Assembly: GCF_003026365.1 (NCBI RefSeq)
Contig: NZ_PYOM01000007.1
Coordinates: 124,001-188,000 of the forward strand
Source: Photobacterium angustum
Lineage (GTDB): Bacteria > Pseudomonadota > Gammaproteobacteria > Enterobacterales > Vibrionaceae
Length of the DNA stretch: 64,000 nucleotides
Reading direction: 5' to 3'
Part shown: positions 28,036-37,058 of the stretch, piece after piece
Layout of the letters: every line of letters begins with the position of its first letter
How positions within the stretch are numbered: the first letter of the stretch is position 1
The notes under the pieces: model-generated
What the model was told of the DNA's origin: nothing
The model's input: the letters and a program-made list of their open reading frames with translations, nothing else
Databases searched by the model: none
Translations under genes and position numbers: made by a program

Positions 28036-28938
28036 TTAGCAACTTAATGCTAAATGTTGCTCCGCACCCCGTAACATCGCATGAATTAATTCATTCGCTT
28101 CAAATTTTGTCAGTGCTTCTTGAGCGCCAACTTGGTGTGCTTGAGATACGCTTATTTCACTCGAAAGGGATGTGTGTAAAATAATATAGGTTGAGACGAG
28201 CGCATCGGTGTTTTTGACATTGAATGCCAGCTCATACCCATCTAGACCCGGCATTTCGATATCACTAACCAAAATATGGAATGGGTCTTTTGCATGCGCA
28301 GCCGTTTGCATCATATTAAAAGCATCTTGCCCATTTTTGGCAACAAAGTAGGGCACACTGATACTATCAAGTGCTTGAGTTAATTGTTTTCTGGCGACAG
28401 CGGAATCATCAACTAATAATATTTTTAACGGGCGTAAGGTCTCACGTTCAATATCTGTTAATGTCGGCAGTAACGTTGAGGGATCATCAGGAAAGATTTT
28501 CGAGAGAAGCAATTCAACATCTAATAGTTGAATCAATTTGTCAGCATCGCGCATAACACCAGTAACAAAAATATCACTACCTAAATGTTGAGGAGGAGCT
28601 TCAATATTTTGCCAGTTACACTCTGTTATCCGTTCAATCCCTCTGACCAAGAATCCGACTAACTTACGACGACAATCTGTAATGATAATAAAGCAACGTT
28701 GACGCTCTTCTTGGCTAATAGCGGGATAACCAATTGCTTTGGCCATATCAATAACAGGGACTGTGTCGCCACGCAATGTAGTGGTGCCAAGTACGGTTGG
28801 GTGAGATTTTGGGATAACACTTAAATTTGTATAGGGTACGATTTCACGGACTTTAAGCGTACCAATCGCAAAGCTTTGTAGTGTGGACAGCTTAAAAAGT
28901 AACATCCCTTGTGATGCATTCGTTGCATTCTTTATCAT
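28036..28938 (-). CDS. cheV: Chemotaxis protein CheV (CheW plus receiver domain)
   Basis: A 300-residue protein. Residues 10 to about 160 form a CheW-like domain (FAIGTLKVREIVPYTNLS, LRGDTVPVIDMAKAIG). Residues 171-300 are a response-regulator receiver with acidic pocket D177-D178, phosphoacceptor D226 in SDIEMPG, and the Lys of LTKFEANEL. CheV couples receptors to CheA and is tuned by phosphorylation. No other chemotaxis gene is adjacent. The ATG at 28938 fits the family N terminus. Confidence 0.93.
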   Translation of the reverse strand: MIKNATNASQGMLLFKLSTLQSFAIGTLKVREIVPYTNLSVIPKSHPTVLGTTTLRGDTVPVIDMAKAIGYPAISQEERQRCFIIITDCRRKLVGFLVRGIERITECNWQNIEAPPQHLGSDIFVTGVMRDADKLIQLLDVELLLSKIFPDDPSTLLPTLTDIERETLRPLKILLVDDSAVARKQLTQALDSISVPYFVAKNGQDAFNMMQTAAHAKDPFHILVSDIEMPGLDGYELAFNVKNTDALVSTYIILHTSLSSEISVSQAHQVGAQEALTKFEANELIHAMLRGAEQHLALSC

Positions 28939-29264
28939 ACCGAATCCATTGCATAGATAATTTATATTAATAAGTCATTATAATAACACTATCGTAATTT
29001 ATACCAAACGTTTATAAATAAAAACCCACAATTAATATTAGTAAATTAACTTTAATATTATTTTTTGATCTTAGTGGAAATAATGAGTAAAAATACATTT
29101 GTTATCTTTATTTACTGCGAATATCGTTACTAACGATAAGTATTATTCATTGGCATTGTCTTTCTTTCTATCGTAGTTGGTTTTGTATTGTTGACTAATA
29201 ACTCGGCCTTATTTTTCTATCTAACACATCTTTATTATTTATTGATGAACAAGGTAAGAGATAA
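28939..29264. other. AT-rich spacer
   Basis: About 325 bases between cheV and the relic below, with no convincing ORF, hairpin or promoter apart from general AT-richness. Confidence 0.5.
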
Positions 29265-29698
29265 ATTTGGTATGGACGACATAGTGCTACTAAGTGGTTG
29301 GTTGCAGCAACTGATGCAGAAAATAATCCATTAACCTTCACAGCAATAAATGCACAGATTGTCACAGCAGAAAATGGTAGCGCGATTGTTAGTTTTACAG
29401 CGCCTAAAATGACAACAGATGTCACCACAAGTGTGACGATTATCGTGCCAGATGGGCAAGCTGAAACGATAAAATCAGTTCTCATCACTGTGAAAGGTAA
29501 AAAGCCCCCCTTTAAATGAAGATCTCTGGGATATAAATACCGTGTATTACGCGGGCGATAGTGTCACGTTTAACAATGTGCGTTATGTTGCACAGTGGTG
29601 ATAGCGTGAATTATCAGGGACATATTTATCAAACTAAATGGTGGTCACAAGGTGATAAGCCTGATCATGAAAATTCACCATGGAAATTAACTCAATAA
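29265..29698 (+). pseudogene. Relic of a chitinase or chitin-binding protein C-terminal region
   Basis: Three reading frames hold pieces of one protein. 29265-29519 encodes an immunoglobulin/cadherin-like module (ATDAENNPLTFTAINAQIV, then SVTIIVPDGQAETIKSVL). A shift at the A5/C6 run near 29505 leads to DLWDINTVYYAGDSVTFNN, a chitin-binding type 3 (CBM5/12) start, stopped at 29594. A third frame from 29597 gives GDSVNYQGHIYQTKWWSQGD and ends at 29698, the end of a second such module. The catalytic part and start are absent. It looks like the decayed tail of a secreted chitinase with an internal deletion between two binding modules. Confidence 0.7.
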
Positions 29699-29822
29699 TT
29701 GAATGGCTATTTACTCATTGTTTATTGTGTTAAATATTCATCATGGGCTTTTTCACGGCAAGATTTTTATTCAACGTTATACTCACAATGGTATATCAAC
29801 AAAGATCAGTTAAGGAGTGAAC

Positions 29823-29981
29823 ATGGACTTAGTCAATAAAAAAGGCGAAATCGCAGTCTTGGCAGATAATTTAACACTAAAAGAAATTGTTGATATGGGA
29901 TTTTCCGTCGACTTATGCGATAGCGCTTATGATAAAAATGAACATTGGATCGTAGCATCTAAATCAGAATCACAAGAGTAA
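29823..29981 (+). CDS. Short conserved-looking protein, 52 residues
   Basis: An intact ORF with AAGGAG five bases upstream of the ATG and a clean terminator downstream, so it is probably real despite its size. The soluble, acidic sequence begins MDLVNKKGEIAVLADN and has VDMGFSVDLCDSAYDKNEHW near the end. No family is recognised. Confidence 0.6.
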   Translation: MDLVNKKGEIAVLADNLTLKEIVDMGFSVDLCDSAYDKNEHWIVASKSESQE

Positions 29982-29993
29982 TCGGGAAAATAA

Positions 29994-30024
29994 GAAAAGC
30001 TTCTTTGTTAAAAGAAGCTTTTTT
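29994..30024 (+). terminator. Terminator after the 52-residue gene
   Basis: AAAAGCTTCTTT / AAAGAAGCTTTT with a short loop and a T6 tract. Confidence 0.85.
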
Positions 30025-30170
30025 GTACATTCTATTCTTGAATAAGAATTGATATTAATATTTATTAAATTAAAAAATTTAAGCGATATTCGAAATATCA
30101 AGAAGGTGTAATTTATATCAGATAGGAGTAAGTTACTATATTACGCAATTGATATAATGAGTATTTTACG

Positions 30171-30416
30171 ATGAATACTGCAGATCGAGAATTATTAGAC
30201 AAAGTCACTGAGCTTGATGGTAAAGATTTAACCGTATTAAACCATGAAGAAAAAAAGATATTTGAAACCTTTAAGAAGCGTGAACATGAGTTTGGTTTGC
30301 GTGTAGAAGTTGTTACTCAAGCACCGATTGAAGATTTACAACAAGGAACATCAAGTTATCTAGTCGAGAGTGAAGAGCATCGTTACCCAAACCGAATTTT
30401 GATCGTTAAAGACTAA
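30171..30416 (+). CDS. Hypothetical protein, 81 residues
   Basis: A small, charged, soluble protein (MNTADRELLDKVTELDGKDL at the start, EEHRYPNRILIVKD at the end) with a helical first half. No Shine-Dalgarno of note and no known family. Its composition looks coding. It stands alone between the 52-residue gene and the cyclase gene. Confidence 0.55.
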   Translation: MNTADRELLDKVTELDGKDLTVLNHEEKKIFETFKKREHEFGLRVEVVTQAPIEDLQQGTSSYLVESEEHRYPNRILIVKD

Positions 30417-30528
30417 GTGATGAAGTAGAAGTCTTCGATTTTAAAAAATCTGTTCTAGGTAATGCAACTTGATTCCTAATAGGTGTTTGATGTATATTTA
30501 TAAAATATCAAATTCATGAATTATAGCA

Positions 30529-31353
30529 ATGGTTAATGCTGCTAACGAATATTTGGCGCCATTTTTAGCTGGTTTCCCGGGTTTTCTATGCGTTCGAAAT
30601 AAAGAACATCGAATTGTTTTTATCAATGAAAACTTGAAGCATTGGCTGAATTTTCATACTAATGTTGATTTATTGGGTATGACATATGAAGAAGTGATGT
30701 CGACTAATGTTCTCTCATCCTGTTTTATAACTTACGTTTACCATCATAATTTTGCTACTGATGTGAGTGAACATTCATCAGCAAATGTTATTGAATGTAA
30801 ATTAAAGGATAATACTCTCTATTTTGATGTAATAGAATTTGAAACAATTATAAATACAGACACTTTTTATTATACGGTAGCAAAAGATATCACTGATCTT
30901 TATAGTGAGAAAGAGCAGTTTCAGCATATCTCATTAATTGATGATTTGAGTGGTTTATATAATAAGCGATTTTTTAATAACTATTATTTCACAAATAACA
31001 GTTCCATTATTCTTATTGATTTAGATAACTTTAAACATGTGAATGATGAGTATGGTCATGTAAAAGGTGATGAATTAATTCAAAAGTTCGCTTCATTGTT
31101 GCGCTCAACTTTTCGTTCAGAGGATTCGGTTATTCGTTATGGTGGCGATGAGTTTGTTATCATTACAGAAAACAATAATACCTCGGCAATTAAAAACAGA
31201 ATAAAGTTGATTAATGAAAAAATAAGTAATGCTTTTGGTGACTTATCATTTGTATCATTTAGTTATGGTACTGAAAATTATCAAGGTGACATTGTTAAGA
31301 CAATGAATATTATTGATAAAAAAATGTATGAGAATAAGAAAGCAAAATTGTAA
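30529..31353 (+). CDS. PAS-GGDEF diguanylate cyclase
   Basis: A 274-residue cytoplasmic protein. Residues 10-125 are a PAS-like sensor (FLCVRNKEHRIVFINENL, ending AKDITDLYSEKEQF). Residues 135-270 are a GGDEF domain with intact RYGGDEF (205-209) and metal-binding LIDLDNFKHVND. An I-site R196-x-x-D199 five residues before GGDEF suggests feedback inhibition by cyclic di-GMP. No EAL domain and no membrane segment. The ATG at 30529 has no obvious ribosome site. Confidence 0.88.
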   Translation: MVNAANEYLAPFLAGFPGFLCVRNKEHRIVFINENLKHWLNFHTNVDLLGMTYEEVMSTNVLSSCFITYVYHHNFATDVSEHSSANVIECKLKDNTLYFDVIEFETIINTDTFYYTVAKDITDLYSEKEQFQHISLIDDLSGLYNKRFFNNYYFTNNSSIILIDLDNFKHVNDEYGHVKGDELIQKFASLLRSTFRSEDSVIRYGGDEFVIITENNNTSAIKNRIKLINEKISNAFGDLSFVSFSYGTENYQGDIVKTMNIIDKKMYENKKAKL

Positions 31354-31499
31354 AATAATTTACCATGAGTAAAAATAGTTAGCGAGACGTTGTTCATCTT
31401 CGATTAATTTAAGATACATAATATATCTAATACAGGTTATGCGTGGTCAATCAGTATTTTAGACCTTTTTATTAAGTCACTGTGCATAGAGGATATTTT

Positions 31500-32156
31500 A
31501 TGAAACGTTCTATTCTAGCAGTTGCGGGTATTGCTGCTGTAGCATGTATGAGTACTGCTGTATGGGCTGCTAATAATACCACTGAATCTATCAAGCTATA
31601 TCAAGAGCCTAATTTTTCAGCCAAGGTAATTGAGACGATAAAAACAGATGTACCTTTGATCACTATCTTTAAAAATGAGGGTTGGTCTAAGGTCGGCGAT
31701 CCAAGTAATGGTCAAACAGGTTGGATCCAAACGGTTGATTTAAAGAATGTAGATAGTGCATCAGCTAATGTGCAACCAAATCAAACGACTAAAACGGTAA
31801 AAACAGATAATGGTGAAAAAACCGTTACTAAAGGGACTGTGCAGACTCCACAGGGTCCAATGAATTATGAGATTGTTCAATTTCAATCCAAAGGTGATAA
31901 CGCCAAAGTAGATAAAGCATTCTTTAAACAGTTGCAGCAACAACAAATTGAAATGAATAATGTATTTGCAAACTCATGGAATGATATGGGGGATATGCAA
32001 ATGAATATGTCTAACTTAATGGCAAAACAGCAGCAGCAAATGATGGAAATGCAAAAGCAATTTCAGCAACTTGCGCAGCAAACAACGGTATCTTCCAATA
32101 ATAAAATTGAATTAAAAGATGCAGCACCAGCGCAGGTACAGCCAGAAGCGAAATAA
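31500..32156 (+). CDS. Exported SH3-domain protein with Gln/Met-rich tail
   Basis: 218 residues from the ATG at 31500, with AGAGGAT upstream; an ATG six codons earlier is less likely. A signal peptide ends VWA-AN. Residues 25-85 form a bacterial SH3 domain (KLYQEPNFSAKVIETIKTDV, GQTGWIQTVDLKNV). The C-terminal half is helical and rich in Gln and Met (KQQQQMMEMQKQFQQLAQQ), probably a coiled coil. It likely acts in the periplasm on cell-wall-linked partners, but no partner is shown. Confidence 0.75.
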   Translation: MKRSILAVAGIAAVACMSTAVWAANNTTESIKLYQEPNFSAKVIETIKTDVPLITIFKNEGWSKVGDPSNGQTGWIQTVDLKNVDSASANVQPNQTTKTVKTDNGEKTVTKGTVQTPQGPMNYEIVQFQSKGDNAKVDKAFFKQLQQQQIEMNNVFANSWNDMGDMQMNMSNLMAKQQQQMMEMQKQFQQLAQQTTVSSNNKIELKDAAPAQVQPEAK

Positions 32157-32177
32157 GCTTATTTTTAGTTAAGCAAG

Positions 32178-32232
32178 AAAGCCTCCAATAGCTTTAACTC
32201 TTAGAGTATAAAGATTATTGGAGGCTTTTTTT
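32178..32232 (+). terminator. Terminator after the SH3 gene
   Basis: AAAGCCTCCAATA / TATTGGAGGCTTT with a 24-base loop and T tract. The stem is perfect. On - it may serve the DUF6435 gene. Confidence 0.8.
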
Positions 32233-32262
32233 ACTGAAATTAACAAGCTGTTTATGAAATGC

Positions 32263-32439
32263 TCAGGTTTCAGATTGATTGAGGTGCTTGATTTGCTGAA
32301 AAAGTTCATCAGCTTCTGCTGTTAACCGAGAATAGGTTCTGATGTCTCCATTCCTTTGTGCATGCATAGCTTCTTCAAGTAGCATTGAGTGGCGTTTCTT
32401 TAATTTTTTTGCGGGATTATTTTTAAACCAAGAAAGCAT
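32263..32439 (-). CDS. DUF6435 / Lacal_2735 family small protein
   Basis: 58 residues from the ATG at 32439 (GGAG nine bases upstream), starting MLSWFKNNPAKKLKKRHS. The core EEAMHAQRNGDIRTYSRLTA is the family pattern. It is predicted to be two helices, soluble, with unknown function. The longer start at 32466 has no ribosome site. Confidence 0.75.
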   Translation of the reverse strand: MLSWFKNNPAKKLKKRHSMLLEEAMHAQRNGDIRTYSRLTAEADELFQQIKHLNQSET

Positions 32440-32597
32440 GACCATAACTCCGTTAATTATATTCATATCGTATACGTAGTATGCGATATAAAAGATTAAT
32501 TAAACTAAGCTTAAGAACTACTAATTATATTAACGCATTGAATAGTAAACGTTATTATGTTCTATTGCATTGTCTTACCTCGATTGGAAATATTACT

Positions 32598-33350
32598 GTG
32601 TTAATTGATATTCACTGCCATCTAGAAGGTGTGCTAGCGTTTGATAGGGAACGGTTTTTTAAGCAAAACGGTAAAATAGGTGCCGTATCTATGACGAAGG
32701 CAAGCGCATTAGAATTGATACGCTTAAAACAACAATATTCAGATCAGATTTATCTATTTCTTGGTATTCACCCAGAGAAAGATGTCAGTAAACAAGAAAT
32801 CCAAGCTGTTATTGATCTTATATACCAACATCGTCATTTATTGTCTGGAATTGGCGAAATCGGCATTCCTTTTTTTTACTTAGACGAGAAAACAGAGCAA
32901 GAAAAACACCTTATTAAACAGCTGGGAAGTGAGCGGTTAGCTCGTTTTGTTAAGATTGCAGCAGACCTAGAACTACCTGTAAATTTGCATGTAGTAGAAG
33001 ATGATATTCATTATGCGTTGCCTATTTTAAAGGATTATCAAATTAAAGGGGCGCTGTTCCATTGGTATGAAGGCAGTGATGAAAACCTCGCCTTACTTCA
33101 TCAACAAGCACATTTCATCTCGGTAAGTCCTTGGATCTTTGTCGATCCTCATTACTTCGAGTTTGCTAAGAAAATTCCGCTTGATATGCTGTTGGTGGAA
33201 TCAGATTCGCCGTGTAAATACAATGGCGTGCAAGGTGAGCCAAATATGATCAATTCAGTGATTGATGTATTAGCAAAACATCATCAATTATCATGGGATG
33301 TAATGGCGACACTCATCAATAAAAATACGAAACGCTTTCTGAAAATTTGA
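32598..33350 (+). CDS. TatD-family metal-dependent hydrolase
   Basis: About 250 residues from GTG at 32598. The family should begin right before the metal motif IDIHCHLE, and the 39 residues encoded upstream from the ATG at 32481 look non-homologous. Other TatD ligands are GEIGIP (Glu), NLHVVE (His), FHWYEGS (His) and ESDSPCKYNG (Asp). The family contains DNases and related phosphoesterases. It is more divergent than E. coli TatD, YcfH or YjjV, and no linked genes hint at its substrate. Confidence 0.78.
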   Translation: MLIDIHCHLEGVLAFDRERFFKQNGKIGAVSMTKASALELIRLKQQYSDQIYLFLGIHPEKDVSKQEIQAVIDLIYQHRHLLSGIGEIGIPFFYLDEKTEQEKHLIKQLGSERLARFVKIAADLELPVNLHVVEDDIHYALPILKDYQIKGALFHWYEGSDENLALLHQQAHFISVSPWIFVDPHYFEFAKKIPLDMLLVESDSPCKYNGVQGEPNMINSVIDVLAKHHQLSWDVMATLINKNTKRFLKI

Positions 33351-33402
33351 ATCGATGGTTTGTAGGTTGTGTTTGAGTGCTGCTATCAGGTGACATATGA
33401 AA

Positions 33403-33456
33403 AGCAAAGCCGCCTTTAATATTAAATCATGGAATATATTAAAGGCGGCTTTTATT
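33403..33456. terminator. Bidirectional terminator
   Basis: AAAGCCGCCTTTAATAT / ATATTAAAGGCGGCTTT with T tract on + and A tract before the left arm. It separates the convergent TatD-like and membrane-protein genes. Confidence 0.88.
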
Positions 33457-33465
33457 GAGGTGTGT

Positions 33466-34524
33466 TTAGCAAAGCAGAGGATTGCGCTTAGTGGCTTTAA
33501 GTACCCCAAGTTTGCACAGCAACTGTTTTTCAATATGGTTCGGCGAGCGTCTGAAATAGAACAAGTACTCGGTCATCACGGTGAGCTCTGCTTTTTCATC
33601 AATTGTTAACGCATCAACGCTTGCTAGTAGTAAATCAACAGATTCAAGCTCTGTTATTACACATTGTTTCTTCTTATGTAGTTGATCATAGAAGAACTCT
33701 AAATTGATATCACACTCTTGTTTATAGCTCTGTCTCACTGCAATTAAACGGAGTAGAGCAATAATGTAAGCTTGGCTCATCTCTTTAGCTTCAAGTTCTG
33801 CCAACTGGTTAAGTACATAAACGCGTGCTGAAATACGTAATCGCACTTCGCTAAGGGCTTTTTGTTGTACCCATGCATCCCAAAAACCCGTGATTAAGGT
33901 AGAAACCAGCGGAATGTAAACGCGAACGCTACTACGTGATAGCGATTTTTGGAGTAATGCCTTGATAATAAAATTACTGAGTATGTCTTTACCGGTATAC
34001 AAGGCTACTTTTATATAGCGGAATTTACTAAACTGTTTATAAGGTTTTATTCCATGAATATTATCAACGGGCTCTGAAAGCTCCATAACCGCACGGACTA
34101 ATGAGGCTTTCATTTTTTCACAAAACTGGTATTTAGCTGACGCACGGTTGATGAGAATTGCGGTGGTAATAAATCCAACCTCAAAGAGTAAAAATAATTC
34201 CAAGCTGATAAAGACAATGTTAATGACAACGAGTCTTAGTAGGTTATCTAAGGCTAACCAGTTTTCTCCGAGTAACTCTAAATAGATTTCGAAAGAAACG
34301 ATAAAAAAGGTTGTGATGAATCCAATAAAAAAAGAAAGCACAACACATAACTGACACAGTTTTTTATCATTTATTGTTTTGAAGAGACCCTGAGTTATTG
34401 GTAAATAACGCTCAACACGTTTGAGTCCCCAGTTTTCAATTTTTGCTTCAATCATGCTGTATATATCAAGCTCGAATAGAACATAATAATGGGAGAGCAT
34501 TTTAAATTGTTGGTGGGGAAACAC
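33466..34524 (-). CDS. Membrane protein of unknown function
   Basis: Up to 352 residues. Two hydrophobic segments near residues 55-80 and 95-125 (CVVLSFFIGFITTFFIVSF and NIVFISLELFLLFEVGFIT), and a possible third (VYIPLVSTLITGFWDAW), lie between basic and helical regions. The C-terminal third is soluble. The start is unsure: GTG at 34524, or ATGs at 34500 and 34455, none with a good ribosome site. No family is recognised. Confidence 0.6.
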   Translation of the reverse strand: MFPHQQFKMLSHYYVLFELDIYSMIEAKIENWGLKRVERYLPITQGLFKTINDKKLCQLCVVLSFFIGFITTFFIVSFEIYLELLGENWLALDNLLRLVVINIVFISLELFLLFEVGFITTAILINRASAKYQFCEKMKASLVRAVMELSEPVDNIHGIKPYKQFSKFRYIKVALYTGKDILSNFIIKALLQKSLSRSSVRVYIPLVSTLITGFWDAWVQQKALSEVRLRISARVYVLNQLAELEAKEMSQAYIIALLRLIAVRQSYKQECDINLEFFYDQLHKKKQCVITELESVDLLLASVDALTIDEKAELTVMTEYLFYFRRSPNHIEKQLLCKLGVLKATKRNPLLC

Positions 34525-34675
34525 ATAATTAATTTCTATAAGCGGATTAAAAATACGCAGTTAGAAAAAATATCCAACTGCGATTTAAAATAATGAGTTG
34601 CTTTTAACGCATAATCAGACGAAAAAGAGAACACAATAAAACAGCTTTTTATTGTAAGTGCTGCGTTAATTATTA

Positions 34676-35116
34676 CTATTTAGCAAGAAAGCCGACATGT
34701 GATAATTGTTTTTTTGCTGATTGTTCTGATGGCTCATTGGCTAACGTTTGCTGTTTTTTTTCTGGTGTCTTAGCTTCTCTTGGGAGCAGGCGAAATACGG
34801 GTTGTCCGTCTTCTTTTCTTACAAAAGCAACTTCACGATAAAGTAGCTCGTCATCATTTTTGATGGTATCTAATTCGTGGTCTTTAATTAGTGATAATGG
34901 GCCAATCATAGCGGTACAGTGATAGATTTTATGCTCGTAGTTATTAAATAACTTACAAGGTTGATCGAGAGCGAAACTTTCACCTGGTTCTAAATGACGG
35001 CTATTTTCTACTGCGCGGTTGATGTCAGAGATGCTAGCAAATACTGTTGTTGATAAGCTAAATAATACAATACTCGCTAGCATTGCTAAGGGGTGTTTCG
35101 ATTTAAAAGTAGACAT
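34676..35116 (-). CDS. Exported hypothetical protein
   Basis: 146 residues with a signal peptide ending VFA-S. The mature part has two Cys (DQPCKLF and YHCTAM) that could pair. A block PGESFALDQPCKLFNNYE is followed by VAFVRKEDGQPVFRLLPRE. The C terminus is Lys/Gln-rich. Its periplasmic role is unknown. Confidence 0.6.
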   Translation of the reverse strand: MSTFKSKHPLAMLASIVLFSLSTTVFASISDINRAVENSRHLEPGESFALDQPCKLFNNYEHKIYHCTAMIGPLSLIKDHELDTIKNDDELLYREVAFVRKEDGQPVFRLLPREAKTPEKKQQTLANEPSEQSAKKQLSHVGFLAK

Positions 35117-35309
35117 AATGATTATCCAAACAAAAAGCCAATACCTTATTCATTTCGACTAAAATATTGGCTTTATTAGTATGATGGTTATTACGACTGG
35201 AGTGTACTATCCGTTAGGGGCAAATAAAAAGACAATTATCACAATGTCGTTTTTATTTACCACCTGGTGTTTGTTGTATAACCCAACAGTGCAGCCTATT
35301 TTTCTGAGT

Positions 35310-36689
35310 CTACAGACCGTGAGACGCTAGCAGGTTATGAAAGTACATTGAGATACTAGCCCAGATTCGGGTGAGCCAACCGCCTTGCTGAACGCTGTTG
35401 AGCGCGACAAGTGGCTCGGTTTTAATAACTTTGCCATTATAAGTTACCGTCATTTCGCCTAATTTTTCACCCTTATCAACCGGTGCTTTGATGTCATGGT
35501 CAAATTGGAGATTAGTTAGCAGATCTTTCTCATCAATACTTGAAGGAAGAACTAAGGTTAGTGGCTTCTCAAGACCTAAAGAGACATTATCTTGCTGTCC
35601 TCCCCAAACGTGTTGTTCAGAAAGTTTGCTGTCTGCTTTATATAAGGTGTCTTGCTTGAAGAAACGGAAGCCATAATTGAATAGTCCTTTACTTTGAGCT
35701 GCGACATCATTCAGTGATTGCGTGCCCAGAACTACCGCAACCAAGTTCATTGGGTTATCTGGCATCTTAGCAGAGCTTACCAATGAGTACCCTGCGGCTT
35801 CTGTACTGCCTGTTTTCATACCCGTCGCATATTGATAAGTGAACAATAAGCGATTGAAATTTGGTTGGCGGATATTATTGTATTCAAAATACTTTTGACT
35901 GAAAAAATGAAAGTATTGAGGGTAGTCGTTCATGATGTGCTCTCCGAGAAGACCAAGATCATAAGCGGTAGAGAAATGTGCTGGTGCTGGCAGACCCATA
36001 ACTGTGGTGAAGTGGGTATTGTGCATACCTAACTTGACTGCAGTCGCGTTCATCATCGAAACGAATGAAGATTGCGAACCCGCTACGTAATTTGCCAGTG
36101 TTACAGCGGCATCGTTCCCCGATTCAACAATGACACCTTGAATAAGATCTTTCACTGAAACATAAGAGCCTGGCTTCAAGAACATTCTTGAACCACCAGT
36201 GCGCCACGCGACTTCTGGCACGAGTACTTTCGAGTCTAGTGAGATTACACCGTCGGCCAGTTTTTGCTCAACAATGTACATTAGCATTAATTTTGTGGTA
36301 CTGGCTGGAGCCATGCGCATGTTGGCATTGTTGGAAGCAATAATCTGTCCAGTGTTGGCATCAATTAAAATGAAAGCCCGTGCATTAAGACTCGGTGGGA
36401 ATACTCCTGTCTGAGTCCACTTCTGCACCATAGTTTCAGGGATACCATTTGCACCACCGGCTTCTACTGGTGCAGGGGGCACTTGCACATTTTCTGGGAT
36501 ACTAACTTTTACGTCGATAGCACCAAAGTTATTGAGTGGAGCTTTTGCTTCTTTGTATTGTGTTGCCGCATAGTAATCACTATTAGGCATGGTGTTCGCC
36601 GCATCATTGCTAGGCGTGGCAAATACTGTACTGGAGGAAAATAATGCAGCGATTGCTACTGCTAAGGAAAGCTGTTTTATAGTTGTCAT
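35310..36689 (-). CDS. Serine-type D-Ala-D-Ala carboxypeptidase (PBP5/6 family)
   Basis: 459 residues from the ATG at 36689, with a signal peptide ending VFA-T. Penicillin-binding motifs are intact: S130-T-T-K133, SGN at 190-192 and KTG at 292-294. A C-terminal PBP5 domain and a short amphipathic end (LTRIWASISMYFHNLLASHG) should tether it to the periplasmic face. It trims the terminal D-Ala of peptidoglycan. It is longer than E. coli DacA/DacC because of about 60 extra residues after the signal peptide. The start is unsure (GTG at 36716 is possible). Confidence 0.88.
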   Translation of the reverse strand: MTTIKQLSLAVAIAALFSSSTVFATPSNDAANTMPNSDYYAATQYKEAKAPLNNFGAIDVKVSIPENVQVPPAPVEAGGANGIPETMVQKWTQTGVFPPSLNARAFILIDANTGQIIASNNANMRMAPASTTKLMLMYIVEQKLADGVISLDSKVLVPEVAWRTGGSRMFLKPGSYVSVKDLIQGVIVESGNDAAVTLANYVAGSQSSFVSMMNATAVKLGMHNTHFTTVMGLPAPAHFSTAYDLGLLGEHIMNDYPQYFHFFSQKYFEYNNIRQPNFNRLLFTYQYATGMKTGSTEAAGYSLVSSAKMPDNPMNLVAVVLGTQSLNDVAAQSKGLFNYGFRFFKQDTLYKADSKLSEQHVWGGQQDNVSLGLEKPLTLVLPSSIDEKDLLTNLQFDHDIKAPVDKGEKLGEMTVTYNGKVIKTEPLVALNSVQQGGWLTRIWASISMYFHNLLASHGL

Positions 36690-36784
36690 AAGGGTTTTAA
36701 ATTTACAGTTATTCACTAAAAGCGCGATATAAAAAAGCGATTAGATAAGATACTGACTTCAGCGGGTCATTATTGCCCGCCGGG

Positions 36785-37012
36785 TCAATCCATCACTACC
36801 ACGGCAATGGTGAGTGCTTTTCCGTTCTTAATCAGCTTTACGATGACTTTGGTCACGGACCGCATTATCCATAATGATGTCCTGAGCATTACGCGCTCTA
36901 GTGACCTGAATACTGTTGATAGCTATAACCAAATTATGGTGTTTAAGTCCTGCTTTCTCAGCAGGTCACTCGTTACCCTTATTGGTTATAGCCCTCGTAT
37001 CTTGTCTGCTTC
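36785..37012 (-). pseudogene. Relic of a PDZ-domain protein
   Basis: On the - strand, frame one from 36962 reads AEKAGLKHHNLVIAINSIQV and on through NAQDIIMDNAVRD to a stop. A frame change near 36840 then continues TKVIVKLIKNGKALTIAVVV and ends at 36785. Joined, this is the second half of a PDZ domain. Upstream pieces (ADKIRG near 37000) are broken by stops. The + strand ORF at 36807-37052 is its shadow. It is probably the decayed end of a PDZ protease or secretion protein. Confidence 0.55.
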
Positions 37013-37058
37013 TATCCTACCAGCAGAACCATTATGGAAACCTGAACGGTAATGATGT

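Noticed and set aside
32598-33350. Part of a Qat anti-phage system (QatD is TatD-like)
   Set aside because: No QatA, QatB or QatC-like gene is adjacent; the protein is a lone TatD-family member.
33397-33609. 70-codon ORF on the + strand
   Set aside because: It spans a terminator hairpin and overlaps the end of a longer gene on the - strand.
36807-37052. 81-codon ORF on the + strand
   Set aside because: The - strand holds the PDZ relic; the + ORF is its shadow and has no ribosome site.
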